DNA of 8,595 nucleotides from Erythrobacter sp. (GCA_013214365.1 JABSPI010000058.1:1-8595), one strand, 5' to 3'. Numbered from the stretch's first letter, positions 1-6,263 are shown. Notes: generated by a model from the letters alone, not told the origin. Program-made: numbers and translations.

Positions 1-849
1 AACGAGACAATTCTGCTGGTGATGGGGCTGGGTGCGCAAATGACCTTGTGGCCCGATGAACTGGTCGAGGCTCTGGTCGGGCACGGCTATCATGTGGTCC
101 GCTATGACAACCGCGATATTGGCCTGTCGCAAAAGTTTGATGGGGCCAAGGCGCCCAAACTGGTGTGGCAAATATTGCGCAAGCGGATCGGCTGGCCAGC
201 AAAAGTCCCCTACACTCTGGCCGATATGGCGGCTGATGGGGCGGGGCTGCTCGATGCGCTGGGGATTGCGCGGGCGCATGTTGTGGGCGCGTCAATGGGG
301 GGCATGATTGCCCAATTGATGGCGGTCAATCACTCGGACAAATTGCTCTCGCTCACATCGATCATGTCGACCACTGGCAATGCCAGCCTGCCCCAAGCCG
401 ATAAGAGCGCGATCGAGGCATTGACCACGCCGCTGGCCTCGCTCGATGAAGAGGTGGTGATCGCGCATGGGCTTAATATCGCCCGCAAGATCGGCAGCCC
501 GGGCTATCCCTTCGATGCCGAGCGTCAGCGTGAGCGGGTGATCGCCGGCATGAAGCGCAGCATCTATCCCGAAGGGCTACCGCGCCAATTGGCCGCGATT
601 ATCGATGATGGCGATCGCCGCGGCCGGCTGGCTGGTGTGAACCTGCCGGCATTGGTTCTCCACGGCGAGGATGATCCTCTGGTCAAGCTTGCCGGGGGGC
701 AGGACACTGCGGCGCATATTGCCGGGGCGAAATTGGTGACGATCCCGGGATGGGGCCATGATCTTCCGATGCAGCTGATCGATCGGCTGGCACAGGAAGT
801 TGCCGATCACGCCAAATCGGCCAGCGCACAAACCGCAGTTGCGGCATAG
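1..849 (+). CDS. alpha/beta-fold hydrolase, 5'-truncated by the window edge
   Basis: The frame is open from base 1 (reads NETILLVMGLG), so the true start lies upstream; the GTG/ATG at 19-24 is internal, within the strand that carries the oxyanion-hole region (VMGLG). A complete alpha/beta-hydrolase catalytic triad is visible. The nucleophile Ser is in the elbow G-A-S-M-G-G (codon 292-294), the acid Asp in HGEDDP (codon 673-675), and the His in GWGHDLP (codon 757-759). The segment RYDNRDIGLS before the elbow is typical of the esterase/haloalkane-dehalogenase-like branch. The likely role is cytosolic hydrolysis of an ester or related bond; the substrate cannot be read from the sequence. The C-terminus ends in an Ala-rich tail. 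The gene seems independent of nrdA, which lies 615 bp downstream. Family assignment is firm, substrate unknown. Confidence 0.9.
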   Translation, partial: NETILLVMGLGAQMTLWPDELVEALVGHGYHVVRYDNRDIGLSQKFDGAKAPKLVWQILRKRIGWPAKVPYTLADMAADGAGLLDALGIARAHVVGASMGGMIAQLMAVNHSDKLLSLTSIMSTTGNASLPQADKSAIEALTTPLASLDEEVVIAHGLNIARKIGSPGYPFDAERQRERVIAGMKRSIYPEGLPRQLAAIIDDGDRRGRLAGVNLPALVLHGEDDPLVKLAGGQDTAAHIAGAKLVTIPGWGHDLPMQLIDRLAQEVADHAKSASAQTAVAA

Positions 850-999
850 CGCGCTTGTCCCGGGCCGAGCGGCCAATGGTTAATCCGCGCGGCTCTGCCT
901 GAACCGTATTGCCTTTGCCCAATGGGGATGGTGGCGCATGGTTGTGCGGGTGCGGATCATACGCTGCGACGCAATAATCTTGTCGCCAGACGCGCAAAT
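850..999. other. non-coding stretch after the hydrolase gene
   Basis: No convincing gene and no clear hairpin terminator were found. The only item noted is a GGTTAATCC at 878-886, a partial copy of the 13-mer shared by the nrdA and nrdB upstream regions. It is short enough to be chance. No GANTC site occurs in 1-999, which makes the cluster beginning at 1000 stand out. Confidence 0.4.
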
Positions 1000-1117
1000 G
1001 ATTCAACGGTTGATTCAAAAGATTCAATCACCAAATTTTTCTTCACAGATTCATTTTGGGGCTTGCGCGGCGCGCGACTCAAGCTTTGCCCGCGCGTCGC
1101 TGCACTGCACAATAGGT

Positions 1118-1157
1118 TTTTGCACCCCTTTGACCGCTTTTCAGGGTTAATCCCCCG
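1118..1157 (+). promoter_or_regulatory. candidate operator: TTTTGCAC plus GGTTAATCCCCCG, shared with the nrdB region
   Basis: TTTTGCAC (1118-1125) and GGTTAATCCCCCG (1145-1157) recur ahead of nrdB as TTTTGCAC (4402-4409) directly followed by GGTTTATCCCCCG (4410-4422), with 12 of 13 bases identical in the longer element. An inverted copy of the core, GGGGATAAAC, lies at 1356-1365. TTATCCCCC has 7 of 9 matches to the E. coli DnaA box TTATCCACA, and E. coli nrdAB is known to be DnaA-controlled, so a divergent DnaA-type site is one possibility. The binding protein is unknown. Confidence 0.45.
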
Positions 1158-1186
1158 TTGACGGTGAATCACTCCTGATTCATGAT
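1158..1186 (+). promoter_or_regulatory. candidate nrdA promoter with paired GANTC sites in the spacer
   Basis: TTGACG (1158-1163) resembles a -35 box with 5 of 6 matches. After 17 bp, CATGAT (1181-1186) is a weak -10 with 4 of 6. The spacer holds an inverted repeat, TGAATC-N6-GATTCA (1165-1182), which contributes GANTC sites at 1166 and 1177. A GANTC between -35 and -10 is the arrangement known for GcrA-dependent promoters in Caulobacter. The transcript would have a leader of roughly 270 nt, so a second promoter closer to the gene is possible. Confidence 0.4.
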
Positions 1187-1387
1187 CTAGGGGTTCGGTT
1201 CGCGATGGACCCCCAACTTGTTGTGATTGTATACGCGCCGCTCGCCCCTGTGGGGCCGGTATGGTGAGGACACGATTCGCTGCAGAAACGGGCCCAGATC
1301 GACCGCAAAACGAAGCAAAGACGGACAAAGCTGTGGGCTTTTTGGGGCCAAAACAGGGGATAAACGTCAATTAAATGGTGTGGAACA

Positions 1388-1419
1388 GAATCGGAACAAA
1401 ACCGCATATGCGTTATAAG
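1388..1419 (+). promoter_or_regulatory. proximal candidate promoter element and 10-bp palindrome
   Basis: TATAAG (1414-1419) matches 5 of 6 bases of a -10 box and sits about 46 bp before the nrdA ATG. The region 17 bp upstream (TCGGAA, 1391-1396) is a poor -35 and overlaps the GAATC at 1388-1392. A perfect palindrome, CGCATATGCG (1403-1412), lies immediately before the -10 candidate. Its ATAT core is loosely reminiscent of NrdR boxes, but it does not fit the 16-bp NrdR consensus well. This is weak evidence, listed because it is the nearest promoter-like sequence to the gene. Confidence 0.25.
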
Positions 1420-1464
1420 CAAGCGGTCCTCTGATTCGGCAGAAGGCGTAGAACGGGGCAATCG

Positions 1465-3513
1465 ATGGAATTTAAGGCGAGTGACGAAGTGTTGAGTGAT
1501 GCGCAAACCGGGGAACCCCTTGGTGAAGTCGCTCCCCCCAAAGAAGACACAGCTCCTCAGGCGAAACAGGAAAAGGCCGTAACCATGGATACACGCGACA
1601 CGGGCAGCGAAGAGCTGATCGCGGCCAAGTCGGCTGAGGCGTTGGGCAATGCTGTCGCTGAGGCTGCCAAAAGCGCGGCTCAAGACAGCGCGGATTCGAG
1701 CAAAAAGGTCAATGATCGCCGTTTTGACGTGCAGATCGATGAGACGCGCGATGCCAATCTCACCGAATTCGGTAAGGAGACCTTGACCGATCGCTATCTT
1801 TTGCCCGGTGAAAAATATCAGGATCTGTTCGCCCGCGTCGCCGATGCCTATGCCGACGATGCCGAGCATGCGCAGCGTTTGTACGACTACATTTCCAACC
1901 TGTGGTTCATGCCCGCAACCCCGGTCCTGTCCAATGGCGGGACCAGCCGCGGCCTGCCGATCTCGTGCTATCTCAATTCGGTTTCGGACAGTCTCGACGG
2001 GATCGTCGGGACCTGGAACGAGAATGTCTGGCTCGCCTCGAAGGGCGGCGGCATTGGCACCTATTGGGGCAATGTGCGCGGAATTGGGGAGCCGGTTGGC
2101 CTCAATGGCAAGACCAGCGGCATTATCCCGTTTGTGCGGGTGATGGATTCGCTCACTCTCGCAATCAGCCAGGGGTCTCTGCGGCGCGGTTCGGCGGCAT
2201 GCTATCTTGATGTTTCGCACCCCGAAATCGAGGAATTCCTCGAAATCCGCAAACCGTCGGGCGATTTCAATCGCAAGGCGTTGAACCTGCATCACGGCGT
2301 TTTGTTGACCGACGAATTTATGGAAGCGGTGCGTGATGGCGCCGAGTTTGAGCTGAAATCGCCCAAGGATGGGTCGGTGCGCGGCACGGTCGATGCACGC
2401 TCGCTGTTCCAGAAATTGGTGGAATGCCGGCTGGCGACGGGCGAGCCCTATATCGTCTTCAACGACACTGTGAACCGGATGATGCCTAAGCACCACCGCG
2501 ATCTGGGTCTAAAAGTGTCGACCTCGAACCTGTGTTCGGAAATCACATTGCCGACCGGAATTGACCATTTGGGCAATGACCGCACCGCGGTGTGCTGCCT
2601 GTCATCGCTCAACCTTGAAAAATGGGATGAGTGGGCGACCGACAAGCAATTTATCGAAGACGTCATGCGGTTCCTCGACAATGTGCTGCAGGATTATATC
2701 GACCGCGCGCCCGACGAAATGGCGCGGGCCAAATATTCCGCCGAGCGTGAGCGTTCGGTTGGTCTGGGCGTGATGGGTTTCCACTCCTTCCTGCAATCGA
2801 AGGGGCTGGGTTTCGAAAGCGCAATGGCCAAGGCGCTCAACCTTAAAATGTTCAAGCATATCCAAGCCAAAGCCTCCGAGGCATCGATGCTCTTGGCGCA
2901 GGAACGCGGCCCTTGCCCCGATGCGGCAGAAATGGGCGCGATGGAGCGTTTTTCCTGCAAGATGGCGATCGCTCCGACCGCATCAATCAGCATCATTTGC
3001 GGCGGGACCAGCGCGTGTATCGAGCCGATCCCGGCCAATATCTACACCCACAAGACGCTGTCGGGGTCGTTTATCGTCAAGAACCCCTATCTTGAGAAAC
3101 TGCTCGATAAGAAATCGAAGAATTCGACCAATGTTTGGAATTCGATTCTTGAGCGCGGCGGTTCGGTCCAGCATCTCGACTTCCTGTCGGATGAAGAAAA
3201 GGCAAGCTTCAAGACCAGCTTTGAAATTGATCAGCGTTGGCTGCTCGAATTCGCTGCGGACCGCGCGCCCTATATCGATCAGGCGCAATCGCTCAATCTG
3301 TTCATTCCGGCTGATGTCGACAAATGGGATCTGATGATGCTGCACTTCCAAGCGTGGGAGAAAGGCATCAAATCGCTCTATTATCTCCGCTCGAAATCGG
3401 TTCAGCGCGCGGGCTTTGCCGGCGGGGTGGAAACCGACAACACCGCGGATGCAGCCAAATATGAGCTGAGCGCGGAGCAGACCGATTATGAGGAATGCCT
3501 CAGCTGTCAGTAG
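1465..3513 (+). CDS. nrdA: class I ribonucleoside-diphosphate reductase, alpha (large) subunit
   Basis: NrdA is the catalytic subunit that reduces NDPs to dNDPs together with NrdB in the cytosol. In the 682-residue frame the catalytic set is visible. The redox pair is Cys168 (PISC) and Cys377 (AVCCLSS). The active-site triplet Asn355-Cys357-Glu359 (SNLCSE) includes the thiyl-radical cysteine. The radical-transfer tyrosine pair is Y639-Y640 (SLYYLRS). The C-terminal thioredoxin-exchange cysteines are C678 and C681 (ECLSCQ). The barrel begins near residue 95; before it lies a low-complexity Ala/Lys/Asp-rich stretch without any recognisable ATP-cone, so dATP overall-activity regulation is probably absent. 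ATG 1465 has no clear Shine-Dalgarno; an in-frame ATG at 1585 (Met41) has a better one. I keep 1465, but it is uncertain. nrdB lies about 1 kb downstream with its own regulatory region. Confidence 0.97.
   Translation: MEFKASDEVLSDAQTGEPLGEVAPPKEDTAPQAKQEKAVTMDTRDTGSEELIAAKSAEALGNAVAEAAKSAAQDSADSSKKVNDRRFDVQIDETRDANLTEFGKETLTDRYLLPGEKYQDLFARVADAYADDAEHAQRLYDYISNLWFMPATPVLSNGGTSRGLPISCYLNSVSDSLDGIVGTWNENVWLASKGGGIGTYWGNVRGIGEPVGLNGKTSGIIPFVRVMDSLTLAISQGSLRRGSAACYLDVSHPEIEEFLEIRKPSGDFNRKALNLHHGVLLTDEFMEAVRDGAEFELKSPKDGSVRGTVDARSLFQKLVECRLATGEPYIVFNDTVNRMMPKHHRDLGLKVSTSNLCSEITLPTGIDHLGNDRTAVCCLSSLNLEKWDEWATDKQFIEDVMRFLDNVLQDYIDRAPDEMARAKYSAERERSVGLGVMGFHSFLQSKGLGFESAMAKALNLKMFKHIQAKASEASMLLAQERGPCPDAAEMGAMERFSCKMAIAPTASISIICGGTSACIEPIPANIYTHKTLSGSFIVKNPYLEKLLDKKSKNSTNVWNSILERGGSVQHLDFLSDEEKASFKTSFEIDQRWLLEFAADRAPYIDQAQSLNLFIPADVDKWDLMMLHFQAWEKGIKSLYYLRSKSVQRAGFAGGVETDNTADAAKYELSAEQTDYEECLSCQ
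1568..1587 (+). promoter_or_regulatory. alternative nrdA ribosome binding site and start (Met41)
   Basis: AGGA (1568-1571) and AAGG (1573-1576) precede ATG 1585 by 13 and 8 nt, a better Shine-Dalgarno arrangement than anything before ATG 1465. Both starts lie ahead of the conserved barrel, so either gives an intact enzyme (682 or 642 residues). An alignment of NrdA N-termini from related species, or N-terminal peptides, would decide between them. Confidence 0.3.
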
Positions 3514-3526
3514 GCGGGACTCAACC

Positions 3527-3910
3527 GTGAATTGGCGCGGAATTTTGGCAGGTTGGTTGGCCTTTGGGGCAACCAACCTGCTTCTCATTTGGGTGCTCTT
3601 TCGCCATTTCTCCGACATCCCGGCGCCGCCAGATGCGCCGGCTCATCCGCTTGTGGGATTCGTCATTTATGTGACGCTGATGATCGCGCTCTTTGCATGG
3701 GTGACGCCGCGCATTGGTGGCCCATGGCGCGCTGCTTTGGCGCTTGGTGGGGCACAATTTCTGCTCGTGAATGTCGATATGGTGCTGCGTGGTGACCGCG
3801 CTATTGAGACCGCCTTGGCAAGCAGCGTAATGATGCTTGTGACTTGGTCGGCGCTCGCGGCCGTCTGGCAATTTGTTGCAATCCCTTCCAGCAAAACACG
3901 CGCTGGATAA
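3527..3910 (+). CDS. small four-helix membrane protein of unknown function
   Basis: I do not recognise the family. From GTG 3527 the product is 127 residues with four predicted membrane helices: about residues 2-24 (RGILAGWLAFGATNLLLIW), 39-60 (LVGFVIYVTLMIALFAW), 65-85 and 92-117. A Pro-rich loop lies between helices 1 and 2, and the tail is short and basic. The frame also contains an ATG at 3488, but that would overlap the last 26 nt of nrdA and add a polar segment ahead of helix 1. GTG 3527, 13 nt after the nrdA stop, is more likely and would allow translational coupling, although no strong Shine-Dalgarno is present. The position suggests co-transcription with nrdA; no functional link to dNTP synthesis can be read from the sequence. 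Confidence 0.65.
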   Translation: MNWRGILAGWLAFGATNLLLIWVLFRHFSDIPAPPDAPAHPLVGFVIYVTLMIALFAWVTPRIGGPWRAALALGGAQFLLVNVDMVLRGDRAIETALASSVMMLVTWSALAAVWQFVAIPSSKTRAG

Positions 3911-4028
3911 TCTGGTGGCGGTTGCACACTCCAAGCCTGCGGTCACCGTGCTAAGGCGCTCGCGCTGCGTTCGGTTTTGTGGCATTCTTCTACCATATGC
4001 AGGTAAGCCGAGCAGGGAGAGCTGAGCT

Positions 4029-4211
4029 ATGCCGATACAAATCTGGATCGCGATAGCGACGACGCTGATCGCTTGTATTTTTGTCGCAAACGGATTGCGC
4101 CATATCAAAGCGGGACCGGGGCACCGCGCCAATGCTGGCCGCTTGCACATCGTATCTGCGGTGATTGTCGTCCCGGTGATTTGGGTGATTGCACTGATGC
4201 AGGCCGGTTAA
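4029..4211 (+). CDS. 60-residue membrane protein of unknown function
   Basis: The frame starts at ATG 4029 with a good Shine-Dalgarno, AGGGAG (4014-4019), 9 nt upstream, which is the main reason to accept it despite its size. The product has two hydrophobic helices, about residues 2-21 (IQIWIAIATTLIACIFVANG) and 38-57 (IVSAVIVVPVIWVIALMQAG), joined by a basic, His-containing loop (LRHIKAGPGHRANAGRLH). This suggests a small hairpin protein of the inner membrane. It lies 118 bp after the previous small membrane gene and 291 bp before nrdB. Family and function are unknown. Confidence 0.6.
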   Translation: MPIQIWIAIATTLIACIFVANGLRHIKAGPGHRANAGRLHIVSAVIVVPVIWVIALMQAG

Positions 4212-4383
4212 GGATAACGGGGCGGCAAAGACGGTCTGATGAAGGCCAATTGATTGGGTGGAATTGACCAAGATCCGGGCACCAGCCTGCATCAAATGGG
4301 GCGCTGCTCGACCTGGTGGGGCGGGTCTGCGCCCAAGCAGGTCTACGGATAGAAATGCATATTGGTCTTTATTTGCCTCGGTC

Positions 4384-4474
4384 GACTCGGTTCGACTCAG
4401 ATTTTGCACGGTTTATCCCCCGCGATTCATCCCTGCTTGCCTTCGATTCCGAAGCTTGTTTCGTTACAAGAGTC
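4384..4474. promoter_or_regulatory. GANTC (CcrM methylation site) cluster upstream of nrdB
   Basis: Five GANTC sites start at 4384, 4394, 4424, 4445 and 4470, all within 91 bp and ending 28 bp before the nrdB ATG. About 0.35 would be expected by chance. The first two belong to a direct repeat of TCGACTC (4382-4388 and 4392-4398) with a period of 10 bp, one helical turn. The adjacent part of the gap, 4212-4383, shows no clear gene, terminator or site. The cluster parallels that upstream of nrdA and suggests that both subunit genes respond to DNA methylation or replication-fork passage. No convincing -35/-10 pair was found here. Confidence 0.7.
4402..4422 (+). promoter_or_regulatory. candidate operator: TTTTGCAC joined to GGTTTATCCCCCG, shared with nrdA region
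   Basis: This is the nrdB counterpart of the elements at 1118-1157. Here TTTTGCAC (4402-4409) abuts GGTTTATCCCCCG (4410-4422); at nrdA they are 19 bp apart. A GATTC follows one base later at 4424. The recurrence of two separate words in the upstream regions of two genes for one enzyme argues for a common regulator. The identity of the regulator is unknown. Confidence 0.45.
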
Positions 4475-4489
4475 GTTCACGCTAGATTT

Positions 4490-4496
4490 GAGGAAA
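4490..4496 (+). promoter_or_regulatory. nrdB ribosome binding site
   Basis: GAGGAAA ends 6 nt before ATG 4503. It fixes the nrdB start there rather than at an upstream in-frame start at 4362, which would add 47 residues translated from the GANTC cluster with no homology to NrdB N-termini. Confidence 0.8.
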
Positions 4497-4502
4497 CACA
4501 AG

Positions 4503-5543
4503 ATGTCGTTGCTGGAAGCCCGCAAGACCTACAAGCCGTTCGAATATCCGTGGGCGTATGAGTTCTGGAAACGTCAGCAACAAATCCACTGGATGCCCGA
4601 AGAAGTGCCCTTGGGTGAGGATTGCCGCGACTGGGCCCAAAACATCACCGAGCATGAGCGCAATCTGCTCACTCAGATCTTCCGTTTCTTCACCCAGGCC
4701 GATGTCGAGGTGCAGGATTGTTACCACGACAAATATGGCCGTGTGTTCAAGCCGACCGAGATCAAGATGATGCTCGCCGCTTTCTCCAATATGGAAACGG
4801 TGCACATCGCGGCCTATTCGCATCTGCTTGACACGATCGGCATGCCCGAAAGCGAATATTCGGCATTTCTCGAATATGAGGAAATGGCCGACAAGCACAA
4901 TTACATGCACCAATTCAGCGTCGACACCGATGAAGACATCGCCCGCACGCTCGCTATGTTTGGTGGTTTCACCGAGGGGCTGCAATTGTTTGCCTCGTTC
5001 GCGATGCTGATGAACTTCCCGCGCTTCAACAAGATGAAGGGCATGGGGCAGATCGTTTCGTGGTCGGTGCGTGACGAATCGCTCCACTGCGAAGGCATCA
5101 TCAAGATGTTCCACACCTTCTGTGAAGAGCGTGATTGTCTGACCAAGGCGGTGAAGGAAGATATTATCGATATCTGCCAAAAGACCGTTCGCCTCGAAGA
5201 TGCGTTTATCGATCTGGCTTTCGAAATGGGGCCGGTGAACGGCATGACGGCCAAGGATATCAAACGCTATATCCGCTACATTGCCGACTGGCGTCTGGGT
5301 CAATTGGGCTTGCAGCCGATCTATATGATCGACGAACATCCGCTGCCCTGGCTTTCGCCGCTGCTCAACGGGGTGGAACACGCCAACTTCTTCGAAACCC
5401 GCGCGACCGAATATTCAAAGGGAGCGACCAAGGGCAATTGGAACGATGTCTGGTCAAGCTTCGACAAGCGCCAGAAAGCCAAAGCCGTCAACGAAGACGA
5501 AGAAACCGATGGCGGCCCGGATATGTTTGAAGCGGCAGAATAG
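4503..5543 (+). CDS. nrdB: class I ribonucleoside-diphosphate reductase, beta (small) subunit
   Basis: NrdB houses the dimetal site and tyrosyl radical that start turnover in NrdA. The product is 346 residues, a normal length. The metal ligands are all present: Asp67 (TQAD), Glu98 and His101 (METVH), Glu158 (FTEGL), Glu192 and His195 (DESLH). The radical Tyr105 follows His101 at the usual +4 position (HIAAY), which fits a tyrosyl-radical enzyme rather than the Phe-containing class Ic type. The N-terminus (MSLLEARKTYKPFEYPWAYE) enters the fold directly, so no ATP-cone is fused here either. The acidic C-terminal tail (GGPDMFEAAE) is the expected docking peptide for NrdA. The start is set by the Shine-Dalgarno at 4490. 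The gene is followed by a strong terminator and preceded by its own GANTC-rich region, so it probably forms a separate transcription unit. Confidence 0.97.
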   Translation: MSLLEARKTYKPFEYPWAYEFWKRQQQIHWMPEEVPLGEDCRDWAQNITEHERNLLTQIFRFFTQADVEVQDCYHDKYGRVFKPTEIKMMLAAFSNMETVHIAAYSHLLDTIGMPESEYSAFLEYEEMADKHNYMHQFSVDTDEDIARTLAMFGGFTEGLQLFASFAMLMNFPRFNKMKGMGQIVSWSVRDESLHCEGIIKMFHTFCEERDCLTKAVKEDIIDICQKTVRLEDAFIDLAFEMGPVNGMTAKDIKRYIRYIADWRLGQLGLQPIYMIDEHPLPWLSPLLNGVEHANFFETRATEYSKGATKGNWNDVWSSFDKRQKAKAVNEDEETDGGPDMFEAAE

Positions 5544-5572
5544 GCCGCCCTTTCCCAAACCGATCAACAAAG

Positions 5573-5621
5573 CCCGTCCCAATTGCATGCATTTACGGCA
5601 TGTAAGCGGGGCGGGTTTTTT
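5573..5621. terminator. strong intrinsic terminator between nrdB and the convergent nuclease gene
   Basis: CCCGTCCC (5573-5580) pairs with GGGGCGGG (5608-5615), including one G-T pair. Inside, an 8-bp stem (5583-5590 with 5598-5605) closes a 7-nt loop. Six T (5616-5621) follow on the + strand, and AAA before the stem gives a weaker T-tract on the - strand. It should stop nrdB transcripts efficiently and may also stop the convergent gene that ends at 5632. Confidence 0.85.
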
Positions 5622-5631
5622 CTTTGAGCGA

Positions 5632-6174
5632 TCAGCACCAGATGTTTTCGCTGCCACCGCGTTTCTCGGCGAGGCCATCTGCGATAAACATTTGCCCGAC
5701 ATTTTCGCCGCCGCGTGACAGCACCAATAGCGAGCGGCCATAGCGATCGCGCGGGCGCCCGTCGGGATTGGGCTCAAGGCTGAATGCGCCAGCATTGAGC
5801 CATTCGCGCAAACGCAATTTTGCCTCCTCGCCCAGCTCCCGCTCGCGCGGGCAGGCGGCGTGGTGAATTTCCGGTGTATCAAATCCGACCAAGCGGATCT
5901 TCTCGCCGCGATACCAGATGGTGTCGCCATCCACGACGCAGGTTGTGCGTTTGGATCCCGAGCACAGCGTAAAAACCGCCTGCTCTTTATCCCGCGTGGC
6001 CGCTTGCATTCCCGGCTCGGTTGCAGCGCCCGGCTGAGCGGTCAGGACAATCCCGATAAAGGTGGCAAGAGGCAGCCCGAGAAACCCGGCCCAAAAGCCC
6101 AGATGCAGCCCTTGCGATGGTTTTGAACGGCGCAAAGGGGCGCTGGGCGGTGCATTTTTGTCTGAACGTGTCAC
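5632..6174 (-). CDS. membrane-anchored staphylococcal nuclease-like (thermonuclease family) protein
   Basis: The 180-residue product has a basic N-terminus, one hydrophobic helix at about 25-46 (signal anchor or signal peptide), and a C-terminal SNase-like domain from about 65. The catalytic residues of the family are present: Asp84 in VVDGDT (D21 of S. aureus nuclease), Arg94, Asp99, Thr100 and Glu102 in IRLVGFDTPE (R35, D40, T41, E43), and Arg147 in DRYGR (R87). It is therefore probably an active, Ca2+-dependent nuclease acting in the periplasm or at the cell surface. The start is GTG at 6174-6172; no Shine-Dalgarno is obvious, so the start is tentative. The gene runs convergent to nrdB and is preceded by the lipoprotein gene on the same strand with an 89-bp gap. 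Family assignment is firm, biological role unknown. Confidence 0.88.
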   Translation of the reverse strand: MTRSDKNAPPSAPLRRSKPSQGLHLGFWAGFLGLPLATFIGIVLTAQPGAATEPGMQAATRDKEQAVFTLCSGSKRTTCVVDGDTIWYRGEKIRLVGFDTPEIHHAACPRERELGEEAKLRLREWLNAGAFSLEPNPDGRPRDRYGRSLLVLSRGGENVGQMFIADGLAEKRGGSENIWC

Positions 6175-6263
6175 AGCGCGCAGGACTGCAAGCGCGTGTG
6201 GTAAATCGCAATTCCGGTAAACCCCCTAGGGGCATCCCTTATGCCCCCGCGGATCGGGCCGCC

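Larger units (their letters stand above)
1000..1437. promoter_or_regulatory. GANTC (CcrM methylation site) cluster upstream of nrdA
   Basis: Ten GANTC sites start at 1000, 1012, 1021, 1048, 1076, 1166, 1177, 1274, 1388 and 1433. In a random sequence about two would be expected in 438 bp. The first three form a tight GATTCAA triplet. GANTC is the target of the cell-cycle methylase CcrM in alphaproteobacteria, and methylated GANTC near sigma-70 promoters is read by GcrA in Caulobacter. The sites lie between the hydrolase gene and nrdA, and none of the open frames through this stretch looks like a protein, so the best inference is methylation-responsive control of nrdA. The site positions are seen directly; the regulatory role is inferred. 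Confidence 0.75.

Noticed and set aside
1244..1256. Small hairpin GCCCC-TGT-GGGGC as a terminator or attenuator
   Set aside because: It is a five-base-pair stem with no T-tract and no coding leader peptide; it could be chance in G+C-rich DNA.
957..1370. 137-residue - strand frame in the nrdA upstream region
   Set aside because: The composition is not protein-like (rich in Ser/Arg/Pro with no hydrophobic core), no ribosome binding site was seen, and it covers the GANTC cluster.
850..1464. NrdR boxes ahead of nrdA
   Set aside because: I looked for the 16-bp palindrome of the ACACTATATATAGTGT type and found no pair. The closest, CGCATATGCG, is too different to call.
1180..2496. Long 438-residue open frame on the - strand, antisense to nrdA
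   Set aside because: It lies opposite a certain gene, in high-G+C DNA where antisense frames stay open by codon bias. Its translation shows no recognisable domain and it runs through the nrdA regulatory region.
4404..4432. nrdB promoter from TTGCAC (4404-4409) with 17-bp spacing
   Set aside because: The -10 position reads TCATCC, which is a poor match; a start site could not be supported from the sequence.
4362..4502. Extended N-terminus for NrdB starting at 4362
   Set aside because: The added 47 residues translate the GANTC-rich regulatory stretch, do not resemble NrdB, and the good Shine-Dalgarno sits at ATG 4503.
4482..5381. 299-residue - strand frame opposite nrdB
   Set aside because: It is antisense to a complete NrdB with all metal ligands; the His/Asp-rich content mirrors nrdB codons.
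6223..6240. CCCCTAGGGG as terminator of the lipoprotein gene
   Set aside because: The palindrome leaves only a 3- to 4-bp stem once a loop is allowed, and only three T follow on the - strand.
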